A stretch of 64,000 bases of DNA from Lolium rigidum (GCF_022539505.1 NW_025899987.1:1-64000), one strand, 5' to 3'; positions 13,076 through 25,249 are shown, counted from the stretch's first letter. Numbers and translations are program-made. The notes: a model not told the origin generated them from the sequence alone.

Positions 13076-14871
13076 TGTAGGGATTCGTTGCATAGAAAAC
13101 AAAAATTTTCCTACCGCGAACACGCAATCCAAGCCAAGATGCAATCTAGAAGACGGTAGCAACGAGGGGTTTATCGAGTCTCACCCTTGAAGAGATTCCA
13201 AAGCCTACAAGATGAGGCTCTTGTTGCTGCGGTAGACGTTCACTTGCCGCTTGCAAAAGCGCGTAGAAGATCTTGATCACGATCGGTTCGGCGCCACGAA
13301 CGGGCAGCACCTCCGTACTCGGTCACACGTTCGGTTGTTGATGAAGACGACGTTCACCTCCCCGTTCCAGCGGGCAGCAGAAGTAGTAGTTCCTCTTGAA
13401 TCCGACAGCACGATGGCGTGGTGTCGGTGGTGGTGGAGAAATCCGGCGGAGCTTCGCTTAAGCGTGCGGGATGTGGTGGAGGAGAAAGACCGCTAGGGTT
13501 TGGGGAGAGAGGGGGGTTGGGCGCCGGCCCTCTAAGGGGTGCGGCCAAGGCTAGGGCTTGAAGTGATCAGCCCCCTCTCCTATGCCCCTCATTATATAGG
13601 TGGAAGCACCAAGAGTTCTAGTCCAAGTCTTCGAATAAGACCCCAACACTAAAACCTCCCATATGTGGGAAACCTACTCAAGGAGGGAGTCCTACCCAAG
13701 GTGGGACTCCCACCTTTCCTTGAGGTGGGTTGGCCGGCCACCCTAGGGGAGTCCACCTTGGACTCCTCCCCTTTAGGGTTGGCTAGTCATGCAAGGTGGA
13801 GTCCCTCCGGGACTCTACTTTCCATGGTGATTTCTTCCGGACTTTTCTAGAACCTTCTAGAACCTGCCATAAATGCACCGGATCATTTCCAAACTTGGAA
13901 TATGACTTCCTATATATGAATCTTATTCTCCGGACCATTCCGGAACTCCTCGTGATGTCCGGGATCTCATCGGGACTCCGAACAAATATTCGAACTCCAT
14001 TCCATATTCAAGTACTACCATTTCAACATCCAACTTTAAGTGTGTCACCCTACGGTTCGTGAACTATGCGGACATGGTTGAGTACTCACTCCGACCAATA
14101 ACCAATAGCGGGATCTGGAGATCCATAATGGCTCCCACATATTCAACGATGATTTTAGTGATCGAATGAACCATTCACATACGATACCAATTCCCTTTGT
14201 CACGCGATATTTTACTTGTCCGAGGTTTGATCATCGGTATCACTCTATACCTTGTTCAACCTCGTCTCCTGACAAGTACTCTTTACTCGTACCGTGGTAT
14301 GTGGTCTCTTATGAACTTATTCATATGCTTGCAAGACATTAGACGACATTCCACCGAGAGGGCCCGGAGTATATCTATCCGTCATCGGGATGGACAAATC
14401 CCACTTGTTGATCCATATGCCTCAACTCATACTTTCCGGATACTTAATCCCACCTTTATAACCACCCATTTACGCAGTGGCGTTTGGTGTAATCAAAGTA
14501 CCTTTCCGGTATAAGTGATTTACATGATCTCATGGTCATAAGGACTAGGTAACTATGTATCGAAAGCTTATAGCAAATAACTTAATGACGTGATCTTTAT
14601 GCTACGCTTAATTGGGTGTGTCCATTACATCATTCATACAATGACATAACCTTGTTATTAATAACATCCAATGTTCATGATTATGAAACTAATCATCCAT
14701 TAATCAACAAGCTAGTTAAGAGGCATACTAGGAACACTTTGTTGTCTACATATCACACATGTACAAATGTTTCGGTTAATACAATTATAGCATGACATAT
14801 AAACATTTATCATAAACATAAAGATATATAATAACCACTTTTATTATTGCCTCTTGGGCATATCTCCTTCA
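13076..14871 (-). mobile_element. Copia 5' LTR, right arm
   Basis: Starts TGTAGG and ends CTTCA on the + strand (TGAAG to CTACA in element orientation), 1,796 bp. It is closely similar along its whole length to the LTRs at 49,973-51,761 and 56,987-58,776. It contains the TATA-like CTATATAATG in element orientation near 13,590-13,605. No matching 3' LTR exists because the element is cut at the axis. Confidence 0.85.
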
Positions 14872-17800
14872 GTCTCAGTTCTCACGAAACGCCGCCTGCC
14901 TGCGCCGTCTTGACCCATGCCGACGTTCCCAAAGCACGCATTGCCCTGCCCTGCGCCTCCACCTCCACGCCTGTGCTGCCCTGCCTGCGCCGCCGACTCC
15001 CCGTACCGGCGCGCTGGCGCCGCCCACACCAGCGCCTTCGCGAGCCCGCCCCACTCCACCGACACTGCAGTGTGCTCTTCACCGCTCCATCGCCCCTATG
15101 TCACCTCCCCGCAGCCGCCATCGTGGACTACGCCGCCTGTGCTTTACCCGTCCAGAACGCAAGCCCACCTCCGATGCGCCCGCCGCCGTCATGTAACTGC
15201 ACCCGCCCGTGGCAAGCTCGACGAAAGGGTCCCGATCCCAGCCGCGCGGCAGCACCGGATCCCTGCACACGGAACAGAACACACGAATTGAAGGTGTGTT
15301 TTCTGAATTTTTGTACGCATGATGAAAGAACCAATTTTGTTTCAACTTCACAACACAAGCATGTATAATCCAACAGCTTACTGAATGTAATTTTATTAAC
15401 AACAGATAAATTATGGCACGTGGTGATCACCTGGGGAGCTAATTTGAGTTCGTATCAATTAAGCATGCTTGGTATTCCTATTTTCGGAGCTCCTCTACAG
15501 GTTTTAGATTAATTACCCCTGTAGTACGAAGCATTGGTATGCTCACTAATTTTTGCTCCAGCTGACGTCTATTCGGATTAAATAGCTAAAACAATGTTAG
15601 TCTCTTGCAGCTGGAGTTAATCAATGGCTTACTTTTTAATTGATCAATTATGCGTTAGATGATGATTTTCTCACTTCTCACTCAAGAGGTGATTGCATTT
15701 GTATTGTGCCGAGGATAATGCCAACAAAGTGCATTTACAATCTGAAGGGTGAAACAAAGATTTCAGAGTGTTCATGGCAAGAGGTAACCAAGGTTTATGA
15801 TGTGCATAGCGGTACTGTTATGGAAGCTCTGAATACTGAATATTGTTTTGTTTTCTTATGTCATTATCGACCGTGTCGGAGTAATGGTTAACTTTAGGGA
15901 GTTGTTTGGATAGCTGTAGTGCCATGTATTTTATGACAGACCTTTGTTTCTCATTATTATGGTTCTGAGGCTCAATTTTGTGGAAAATCCCTGCAACGCA
16001 AGAAACCATCATTTCTCTTTAGACTTGATTCCGGTGACTGGCGAAAATTTGGGCATTACATTTTATTTACCTATAGTTTTTGGATGCTCTGAATACTAAA
16101 CCATTAGTGCTTGCACATGATGATGCGGCGACACTGCACGAGGGCATGGTTCCTGCGAGCGCACGCATCAAATCCATTGCGTTACTCTTGCACAGACATG
16201 GTGTGATAGTGCTCCATCGCTTTCACATATGAGCAGACGGTCTTGACATGCAAGTCGATAGAGGTTAGTTCATTTTCAGTATATTTTATTTTGATGGCCC
16301 TCCATTGATTTCATATGGTTTTGAAGTTTGCACCAGTCAGAAATATATATCAAATGGCCTCTCAGTTTAGGCCTGATTTCAAGTCGATGCTCTCTCAACT
16401 TAACTCTACAGGCTACAATTAACAATGGAACAGTAGATCTAAAAAAAAACAATGGAACGGTATAGTCCAAGGCACGAAGTCAAGAATTACATAATGAGAA
16501 GTCCAAACCTCTGCTATTTTTATTTTTCTTTTCCATATTTGAAGATCTACTGGGTGCTAAACTTCGGTTTTATAAAACATTATTTTCCCACAGGTTTGCA
16601 TTTTTTTATGTAGAACAGATGAGGGTGTAATTTATCATTTAATATTTTTTCAACCGAGATCCACATCTGGTAACATGTTTCATGTAGCCAGGTGCAAATT
16701 GATTATCTATGTAGTTTAGCATTTCAGCATTATTTGCCAGTCTTCCCATTACCTACACATGCACTAAAAACCTCTTTGTGTCTATTCCATGTATAAATGT
16801 TACCAATGTACTCTCAAGTTAATGTAACAATTCCATCATATTTAACTGTTTTATGTCCTTACAGTCATTATGATCATGTGTTCCACATTGCTCACTGGCT
16901 TGTGTTCGACATAATGCCTAGCTAGGTCTTTTCTGCAAATCTGGTAGAGGTCATGGTGGACACAGGAAATTGCTTTCATTATCAGTACAACTTACTAGGA
17001 ATCAATTTCTTTCCAGATGTAAGAAAATATTTGCTCTTTTTAGGACACTACATAGCTATTTCAAGGAAACAAAAAGTTTGCTTCGAGGTACTCAAAGGAT
17101 GTTAACTTAAAGATCTGTTTCTTTTCCTTGCAGGCTGAATGAACTTGGGGTGAAAACCTGAACTTGAGGCAGCAAACAAGCATTCATTTTGTATTGTCAG
17201 CAATATTGGTGGACGAATGCAAACATTTTACGTTGTATATTTCTTTTGTTTTCAGTATCATGATTTTAGTTGCATTAGCTAACACATGCATTAGTATTGT
17301 CTTATAGAACAAATGCATGCTCCTGCTTTTAGCAGAATAGTAGAGATCTGATCATGCATACGTATCTTGCTTGGTTTGATTCTGATCTCTGTGTTACTAT
17401 TCTATGTCTAATGAACGAAGTGCATATGAAGGAAAGGCTCCAAGGAGAAAGATAAATCATGTGCAAATATAAATGTGCTGTGAGTTTTGTATACGATTGT
17501 TTCGGTGACTATGGATGTCGTGCTGTTTCTTCTATTATATTCCAAGTCAATCTTATTATACCAACTGCACTAATGTTTGCCTAATTATATGTAGTTGGGG
17601 GTTCGAATCTGTAATTTGAGCACATTGCGGACACTGCAAGCAATGAGCCATCGACTGGGAAACTCTCCCATGTATTTTCCTTCACTTTAAGCAGCATGAC
17701 ATACACGATGTTTGTGGATATTAAATACAAAAAAGGAAGGCATGAATGTAGAATTTTGCACCAGTAATTTAGAATTTCTCGAGCATTGCCATAATTACAC

Positions 17801-19742
17801 AATAATTTTTTAGAGAGATAGGGAGTAGTCTCACTTGGAAACTATATCTAAACCTGGTGCCGGTTAGATCCGTTTCTTCTCTTTTGCTGATTGATGCCTG
17901 ACACATACATTTGCAGGGAACGGCACAATGTTTATCAATAGTGAAAAATCAGCAGCTATACCACCGGTATCGTCATTCATTCAACCATGTCCTATACATC
18001 ACCAGTTTGGTTACTTCTTCCTGTTGTTGAGTGTGGCATTAATAACTACGAACTCTTGCATACTTGCATCTAAATTGTTGCTTATGTCAAAAGAACCTCC
18101 ATATGTAGATGTTTCAAATTCGTTGTGGCGGGTTTCTTGTTAGTCAGTTCTCTTCTTCTTATGTTTAAAACAAGTGTACAGTAAAACGTTTAATTGCATA
18201 TCTGAACTAACTTTCATACTTCTTTTGGACAGGCCAACAAATGTTGTGAGCGATGTTTACCTTTCAACTGCCATGTATGTTCCATGTAATTAGATGATGC
18301 TTATGAAAAGGCTCGGTTCTTTATGATATCATTGTGTACCACTGCTCTTTCCTTGAAAAGGCTCTCTATGATGTCATTTTGCCTCTTGTAGTTGTAGAAA
18401 TTTAAATTGGTGGTACTAATGGCCAATTGACCATTGCAAGTCTATAATCCAAATGTTTCGAACTTCCCTGTTGATTTATATATTTTGTTTTCACAGCCTC
18501 ATAAGATTTTCAGCCTTCTCTTTGAAGGTATGATCTTCCTTCTAATAGTTATAGTTGTGGCTGTTATCGTCTACAGGGAATTAAATTATGAGTTATGGTG
18601 TTTCCCTAATAATTTCTTCTTACACATTGTTGCTAATTTGGAGTGAGGACAACCAATATACTGACTTGAGATAATTATTATGTACTTCAGTTACTTCAGG
18701 TCTTTTGTCCTTGTTTCTATTCTGATATTTTTCTTAAATTGTGTGCAGTTGCAGTATCCATTTCGGAGACACTTGGAATAAGATGGCAACAATGCTTCCA
18801 ATGTTGACCGTGGAGTGCAATTTCAGTTTTTCTTTCGTAAAATGTTTTTTGCCACATAATTATATAGCATGTCTCCGGCATCCTTGAATCAGTTTAGGAG
18901 GAGAGGAGAGGCGCCGCTCAGGCTTGACGGTGGTGCAACACCGTATACTGAGTGTTTGTTTACGTAGTTTAAAGGAAAAAATAGCATCCTAAGAAGTGTG
19001 ACCTGTTCAGAAATTAAGCAGATGTTGGTTTGGATGATATTATGATGTAGTAGGATATGTATGCTAATACAAGTAACGGGCTCTTTGGTATCACTATATT
19101 GATCATTTTCAGACTAGAGTTTGTTGGAAAATATATAATGGAACTACTAGCTGGGATGAAAAATATTTTAATTGCACATAAATGGATACCAAAAACTTCT
19201 TCCATTAGTTAGCATAGCCAAATTACCAAATATTTATTAGTAATAGTTGCCATTCTGAATCACTCTTTCTATTTTCATTGGTTCAGTTAACTTCACTTCT
19301 GGCCGGTGGGGATTGGAAAAGGGATGGGGCGACCCTGTTGAAGGTGCAAGGAAACTCATAACTTGTGTTCCGGAGAGCTCCATGCACTCTATCACCATGG
19401 AAAAGTACTCCAGCATGGTTCCATTAGTATTTACATTGTTCTCTTTTCTATGAATGGTTATTTTGGCCAATAGAAGGTTCAACCATGGTTAAAATTTTGT
19501 AATATGTCTTATGAAATAGTAATGATTTTTTTTTTGTCTAAGTTTGGAGTTTCATACAAATGGCAAGAATGAAATAGCTCATGTAAGATTATGAATAGTA
19601 CCATTGTTTGTGCATATAATTTTTTTTTAAAGACTTGCAGTATATCTATAATTTCTTGTTGAAGTAACTTTTTAGTGTAAAAACATTATAAACGATTGTA
19701 AAGTTAATAATGAGACGTGCGTTGCACGTGCACACTTACTAG
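14872..19742 (+). mobile_element. Helitron (3' part), right arm
   Basis: The 3' end at 19,742 is CTAG, preceded by a short hairpin-forming GTGCGTTGCACGTGC about 10 bases upstream and followed by host T. This is the pattern known for grass Helitron 3' ends. The Gypsy leader resumes at 19,743 with TTGTAGTGGGAGC; in the uninterrupted Gypsy copies (about 47,660 and 61,640) this is preceded by ATTAA, giving the expected A/T insertion site. The rest contains a GC-rich stretch (14,880-15,290), AT-rich intron-like sequence and acceptors such as CTTGCAG. No transposase is seen. The 5' end was displaced by the Copia insertion and the fold axis. Confidence 0.6.
16866..18650 (+). pseudogene. Captured gene fragment, right arm copy (broken)
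   Basis: Right-arm partner of the open exons at 1,835-3,036. The acceptors (TTACAG before 16,866, GGACAG before 18,234, TTTTCACAG before 18,499) are kept, but the exons contain stops and indels. For example, the segment after 18,234 shifts frame within 40 bases. Comparing the arms shows the right copy has lost coding sense that the left copy still has. Confidence 0.45.
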
Positions 19743-20157
19743 TTGTAGTGGGAGCAAATTCAACAAAGTAGCTATCATTATTATTCTCATCACCATAATC
19801 ATCAAATATAGGAGGCATATTTTAATCATAATAAACTTTATCCTCCATAGTAGGTGGCACCAAAATACCACTATCATTATAATCATCATAAATAGGAGGC
19901 AAAGTATCATCAAAGTAAATTTTCTCCTCCATACTTGGGGGACTAAAAATATCATGCTCATCAAAACCAGCTTCCCCAAGCTTAGAATTTTTCATAGCAT
20001 TAGCAATAATAGTGTTCAAAGAATTCATGCTAATAACATTGCTACAACTATTTTGCAAACAAAGTTCCATGGGTTTTTTAATTCTCTCTTCAAACACATC
20101 ATGTCCTAATTCAATATAAAGTTCATAAAGATCTCTAATTTTTTTGTTGTTTTCCAT
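19743..20157 (-). pseudogene. Truncated Gypsy leader ORF, right arm
   Basis: ORF of 111 residues from ATG at 20,157, opening MENNKKIRDLYELYIELGHD and containing FDEHDIFSPPSMEEK and TLPPIYDDYNDSG. It is the same protein as the 249-residue ORF at 61,288-62,037, cut short: a stop follows MEDKVYYD, and the Helitron end interrupts the region at 19,743. It lies 173 bases downstream of the 5' LTR, with the primer site between them. I know no enzymatic domain in it; it occupies the usual gag position of a non-autonomous Gypsy element. Confidence 0.6.
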
Positions 20158-20302
20158 TAAGCCTAACTAGTGAAAATAAAAACAAGAAACAAAAAGATGC
20201 AATTGCAGGATCTAAAGGAAATAGCTTCGAGCACTCACACACCGGCAACAGTGCTAGGAAATAGCTTAGTAGTCGGAGGATGTGAATACATTTTACCTTA
20301 CC

Positions 20303-20320
20303 TTCCCGGAAACGGCGCCA
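20303..20320 (-). other. Primer-binding site, tRNA-Asp type (mutated)
   Basis: The + strand reads TTCCCGGAAACGGCGCCA, the 3' end of plant tRNA-Asp with two changes. It lies 10 bases inside the LTR. Only one copy is present here, unlike the doubled sites at 48.2 and 62.2 kb. Confidence 0.7.
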
Positions 20321-20330
20321 GAAAATAGCT

Positions 20331-21815
20331 TGATGTCTACGCACGCTTCTATTCCTGTAGACAGTGTTGGGCCTCCAAGAGCAGAGGTTTGTAGAACAGC
20401 AGCAAGTTTCCCTTAAGTGAATCACCCAAGGTTTATCGAACTCAGGGAGGTAGAGGTCAAAGATATCCCTTTCAAGCAACCCTGCAATTAAGATACAAGA
20501 AGTCTCTTGTGTCCCCAACACACCTAATACATTTGTCAGATGTATAGGTGCACTAGTTCGGCGAAGAGATAGTAAAATGCAAGTGATATGGATGGATATG
20601 AGTGGTAATAACAATTTGAAATAAATATGGCAGCAAGTAAACATGTAGCAGAACTTGTTGGAAACGGTGTTTCAATGCTTAGAAACAAGGCCTAGGGATC
20701 ATACTTTCACTAGTGGACACTCTCAACAATGATCACATAACTAATTAACTTCTCTTCACTTGTGCTACTTTCTCACACTCTCTTGTTGGATAACAAACAC
20801 CATTCATTGTGTAGGGCTATAAAAGCACACCTCAAGCTGGAGTAAACAAGCTCCACAACATCCGGAGTTCATATTAAAGTAACCTCTAGAGTGCATAATA
20901 GACCGTTGCAATTTAGACCGAGTACTAACATAGCATACACACTGTCACCAATAGCTATGAAAGGGGAATAGATCACATCAATACTATCATAGTAATAGTT
21001 AACTTCATAATCTACAAGAGATTACAATCATAACCTACGCCAAGTACTACATGATGCACACACTGTCACCTTTACATCATGGAGGAGGAATAGACTACTA
21101 TAATAACATCACTAGAGTAGCACATAGATTAATAGTGATACAAAGCTCATGATCACATAAAGATCACATGGGAGAGAGAGATGAACCACATAGCTACCGG
21201 TAGAGCCCTCAGCCTCGGGGGAGAACTACTCCCTCCTCATCATGGGAGTCAGCAACGGCGATGAAGATGGCGGTGGTGATGGCTTCCGGGGGCACTTCCC
21301 CGTCCCGGCGGCGTGCCGGAACAAAGACTTCTGTCCCCCGAATTGGAGTTTCGCGATGGCGGCGGCTCTGGAAGGTTTTCCGTATCGTGGCTTATCTTTT
21401 TAGGGTTTTCGCGACGGAGAGACTTTATAGGCGGAAGGGCAGCCTCGGAGGGGTCTTGGGGGACCCACACCATAAGGGCAGCCTCTGGAGTTTCGCGATG
21501 GCGGCGGCTCTTGGCCGCGCCGCCATGTGGGATGGGGCCCCCTTGGCTCCCCTCTGGTCCCTCTTCGGTGCTCTGGAACCTTCCGTGGAAAATAGAAAGT
21601 ATGGCTTTTATTTCGTCCGATTCCGTGAATATTTCCTTTGTAGGATTTCTGAAACCAAAAACAGTAGAAAACAGCAACTAGCTCTTCGGCATCTCGTTAA
21701 TAGGTTAGTGCCGGAAAATGCATAATATTGACATAAAGTGTGTATAAAACATGTAAGTATCATCATAAAAGTAGCATGGAACATAAGAAATTATAGATAC
21801 GTTTGAGACGTATCA
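20331..21815 (-). mobile_element. Gypsy 5' LTR, right arm
   Basis: 1,485 bp, TGATACGTCTCAAACG at the 21,815 end and ending at TGATGTCTAC (+ strand) at 20,331. It aligns along its whole length with the three LTRs of the array at 43-63 kb. Fatima-like by memory of the opening sequence. At 21,815 it abuts a MULE transposase pseudogene. It is the outermost layer of the nest in the inverted duplication. Confidence 0.85.
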
Positions 21816-22900
21816 ATGCTTCTTAACATTATTTTTGTATAGCCCTTACTCCCATGGCTTGACCCTCCACTATTTATGTGTATAACAACCGAGCTATAAG
21901 AGTGGAAGAAAGATTTGCATGATCCTGGGGGATACTGGGAATAACACATGTGTGCTGCACAAAGTCGCTCACTACCCAGGTTGTGTCAAACTTTGGGAGA
22001 TACCCACGCACCCTTTCAGGACAATTAATGTCAACACATTCCATCATCAAATATTTCCCAGATGACACGGTTGTATTGAACTGCCTTTGCGTCTGCATTG
22101 CCCACTTAATTATTGCTTCATGTAGATATCTCTTGTCCTGAAACTTGCCCCCCTTGGTGATGTTGTTCTTGTGATACTCACAAGAAGAATCATGCTCATT
22201 GTTCATGTTCATGAACGATGCGAAGTCCTGCATCCAGCTTGGAGGAATAGGCACGTCCTCATCAGACTCATACGACTCATTGATATCACTTTCACCATCT
22301 ATATCTTCCTCTTCCATCTACTGCTGCATGTGGCCACTCTCCTCATCACCATCAACATCTCCACTATAACCCTCTTCTCTTGTTGCATGGCTACTCTGTC
22401 CCGATTCGTAACCATCCCCTCCACCATGTGCATAATTGCTCTGTCTAGACTTGTAACCACCACCACCGTGTGCCTGACTGCTCTGCCGATTCGTAAACAC
22501 CACCACCGCCACCATATCCTCCTTCAGGAGGAGCGATCTCCTTCACCACGGGTAGCACTAAAGCGACAAGGCGAGCTCCTCTTTTTTCACACCCTTTCAA
22601 CCAGCCGACCCACTTAGAGGTCTCCTCTGCCGGCCTCAGATACCAGCAAATGTTTGACGTTGACTTAGTCCATAATGCATGCACACCCACTTTCAGGATT
22701 AAGCCGACAATTCTGCCAACCAATTCTTTAGCTGCTCCACTGTCCATGTTTTAGGGGTAGTCACCATCTCTAAATACAACTCACTGAGATCAACTGCCAT
22801 CTCATTTGATCGGATATTATCCATACCATAGTAAAAACAAACTTCACTATGTCGGACATCTCTGCGGACCTAAAAAAAATGTTGGTACGCATCAACAACT
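21816..22900 (-). pseudogene. MULE (MuDR-type) transposase gene, 5' part
   Basis: The frame at 22,317-21,874 opens MEEEDIDGESDIN and holds the MuDR N-terminal region: ALHEAI-like block (YLHEAIIKWAMQTQ), a Cys pair (MMECVDINCPERVRGYL), then WVVSDFVQHTC and ANLSSTLIARLLY. This is the zinc-associated DNA-binding part that precedes the DDE domain. Upstream in the same frame, separated by one TAG at 22,318-22,320, is a Gly/Ser/Gln-rich repeat (YESGQSSHA, YKSRQSNYA). Further upstream a different frame reads SELYLEMVTTPKTWTVEQL, so at least one frameshift lies near 22,500. An acceptor-like TTTTTTTTAGG at about 22,869 suggests an intron. Downstream, degraded reading (MGVRAIQK) continues to 21,816, where the Gypsy LTR cuts the gene; the catalytic domain and the TIR on that side are absent from this window. 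Confidence 0.72.
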
Positions 22901-23590
22901 AACCGATGAACAACACATTATAACTAATTCACCACACGAAGATTCACAAACCTAACTAACAATCCCTGCGTGCTCCCATAAGCATACACAATTAACAGTA
23001 ATGAGCGAGGATTAGGGTTTACCCTTGGAGCGTGAGAATCCTCTCCGTGAACAATCCACCACCAGCACCACCTCCACCACCACCACTTAGCCAACCTTAC
23101 ACCACCACCAAGCTACACCACTTCAACACCATTGCTGCAAAACAACACCATCAAATCACCTCCAAACACTAACCCATCTGTAGATTGGGGTTCCCCTAGC
23201 TTCTAGTAGCAATTTGGTGAAGTTTTGGTGGAGAAATGAGCTGAATCGGACCGAAAATGGAGTTGGATCCTGCGTGTGTTCGTCGAGCGAGCAGGGAGGG
23301 AGAAAGGAAAGAGAGAGGAGAGAAGGAAAAGTGAGCCGGGCGCGTGCTCTTCTGCCACGCCTCGTCAGTGGACAGTCTAGCGATCGGCGGGAGCGTGGCA
23401 AAAGCCAGGCCACAGGAGCGGTCGGCCTGCCCCCCCCCCCCCCCCCACCCCCCGACACCTGCAGTCCGCAGAGAGCCCTCCGATCGGCGCGTCGAACGCG
23501 GATCGGCCACCGCGTGTCTGACCGGGTCACATATTTGATTTTTTTTGGAACGCGTATTATTTCTCGAATTAATTAAGAAATTCGTATTAT
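22901..23590 (-). other. Probable 5' region of the MULE gene
   Basis: Non-coding on inspection: a (CCA)n-rich patch at 23,050-23,110, a purine-rich stretch at 23,275-23,335, a C17 run at 23,430-23,446, and a GC-rich part to 23,525, then AT-rich DNA. It resembles the leader and promoter of a plant gene read on the - strand, which fits the transposase downstream. I could not find a TIR. Confidence 0.35.
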
Positions 23591-24042
23591 TAAAAAAATC
23601 GCACTACATGCAGGCCTTTTTCAAAGTTCAGAAATGAAATTTCAAAGGTACAAAATCTTAACGTGAAGTACCTTATCTACAGAACAATAACAAATTCCGA
23701 CAAATTTGGTGATATGAAAATTTTCTGTGCCACTACCTCAGATCCACAATTTTGCATACCCCAAATACAAAGTATTTCACATTGGTTTTTTGCACACTGG
23801 TAAAATACACCATTGTCTACATTATTTTAAGCTTCAGAATATCGTTTATTTTTTTAAAAAAGGTTGCATGTAGCTTGGCTCCATTTGTCCACACTCAAAA
23901 ATTGTTGCATTATAAGCTTGTTATAGATTTGTTTTGTGCCAATTGTGGTAGTTAGAATTTTAATCACTAAACCACCCTCTAGCTAGAGCTAGCCATGTTC
24001 ATGTGGCCGATCGTGCATATGAATAGCTAGCTAGTAGCTTAA
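23591..24042. repeat. Block A, part 1 (paralogue of 37,005-37,462)
   Basis: No gene seen. It aligns with 37,005-37,462: both hold ACCCCAAATA-AAAGTATT, TTTTGCACAC, ACACCATTGTCTACAT-like and GCTCCATTTGTCCACAC blocks in the same order, at perhaps 80 percent identity. It ends at the TAA target of H1. Confidence 0.7.
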
Positions 24043-24344
24043 GGGCATCTCTAAGCCGGCCCAAATAGTTCTGGGTTGTTCGAAATGGTTAGCACGGACA
24101 AACGGTTAGCACGGACAAATGGACATCCCTGTACGGGCGACGCAAACGAATTGACCCGTCCCAAATTTGGGAATCGATGCGTCGGCGCGGACGCCGCTCG
24201 GACAGCTCGCGTATCCGGCCTTGCGTGCCATGAGCCCACTTGGAAGCGACCCAACGGCAGAAGACTGACCGGTGTAAGCGTTGGCCATCAAGGCCATGAG
24301 GTTCCACCGCCTCTGCCTGTCGTTGCGTGTTCGACGAGTCTCCG

Positions 24345-24800
24345 GTGAGGTGAGTCTCACGGAGGGGAGAACGAGGGAGCCACAGGGCGAGGAATCACCA
24401 GGACAGGGTCACACGAGTTACCAAGCTTCAGATCTCGCAACGGCAGCGACTTCCTACATGCTGCTATAATTCACTATAAGGCAACATGTGCGCGATTATA
24501 ATGAGTTGTGTCTTGTCCTAAGGGTTCCCGAGATCCGGCTTATAAAGACACCTGGATCTAGGGTTTACATGGAGGAGTCCAGACCGGACTCTACTAGCTC
24601 TAACCTAATTAGTTCAACCTAGTATACAAGGAAGGTTCCTGATGTACTACGTCTGTTGGGGTCCGGCATGATCTCCTGCACCCGGACTCTCCTTCTTGGA
24701 TCAATCAGCAACTCGGCCGCTGGGATAGGCCATATGCCCATCCACCATCCATGGGGCACCCGTGGCTTCCCAGAATCGGACCATTTCGATTGTGTACCTA
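24345..24800. mobile_element. LTR-like fragment inside H1
   Basis: The stretch with GGCTTATAAAGACACC, CTAGGGTTTACATGG and a repeated CTCTAACCTAATTAG-like tract resembles the R/U5 part of Gypsy LTRs of cereals, and it interrupts the H-family coding remnant. Borders are approximate and no target duplication was found. Weak call. Confidence 0.35.
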
Positions 24801-24815
24801 TGAAGTATATCCACA

Positions 24816-24998
24816 ACACCGCCATACGCGCCGCCAGCGACACCACCGAAATTCACGCAACCGCTGCAGTACGCGCCGCCGCCTCCACAGTACGCGTAGC
24901 CAGCGGAGGTGCCTCCTTGGGTTCAGCAGCTGTGGGTGCCCCCGCCCTTCGTCGACCTCATCACCGACGACGAAGAAGACGGCGACACGTGGCTTTAG
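24816..24998 (+). pseudogene. H-family ORF, C-terminal remnant (H1)
   Basis: Reads a Pro/Tyr/Ala-rich tract (PPYAPPATPPKFTQPLQYAP), one in-frame TAG, then WVQQLWVPPPFVDLITDDEE and a stop at 24,996. The tail matches that of H2 (WPWVIPELIVLDSDEE). Only this end survives; the N-terminal parts seen in H4 and H5 are missing. Confidence 0.55.
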
Positions 24999-25249
24999 TT
25001 TAGATTCTAGTTTTAACTATGTAAATTATGTTTGAATCAATGAAATTTCTATCATGTTTTCATGCACTTTTTTAATTCGTGCCATTTTATTTGTCTCATA
25101 TATGCGGGCCAACTAGCCAGCGGATCGAATGGGTCGCGCCGTTGCATGCACTATCCAGGCCGGCCAGACCGTGAGTCACATCTTGCTCGCGGGCTGACCC
25201 AAACGGACCATTTATGTCGACGATTTGGGTCGACCCACTGAAGATGCCC

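Larger units (their letters stand above)
9684..20690 (-). repeat. Right arm of giant inverted duplication
   Basis: Mirror partner of the left arm. It is longer, mainly because of about 0.5 kb extra near 17.2-18.2 kb and several smaller indels. The pairing fades at 20,690 only because the left arm leaves the window there, so the true outer end is unknown. The axis lies in a near-perfect stem at about 9,667-9,699 with a 3-base loop. Confidence 0.88.
24043..25249. mobile_element. PIF/Harbinger-like TIR element H1
   Basis: Ends GGGCATCTCTAAG and (reverse) GGGCATCTTCAGT, flanked by TAA at 24,040-24,042 and 25,250-25,252. The subterminal sequence has the GGCCCAAA and GACCCAAACGGACC motifs common to H2, H4 and H5. 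It holds only a remnant of the H-family ORF (24,816-24,998) and an inserted LTR-like fragment. No DDE transposase, so non-autonomous. The Harbinger assignment rests on the TAA target and TIR form (family knowledge). Confidence 0.75.

Noticed and set aside
14847..15368. Pro/Arg/Ala-rich ORF of 173 residues in GC-rich DNA
   Set aside because: Overlapping long frames occur on both strands here, which is a base-composition effect. The left-arm counterpart (about 4,380-4,660) does not keep the frame, and the region begins at the Copia LTR border.
1..20690. Inverted duplication as an assembly artefact
   Set aside because: An artefactual fold would give near-identical arms. These differ by many substitutions and indels, so the structure is old and real, though the exact axis should be checked with reads.
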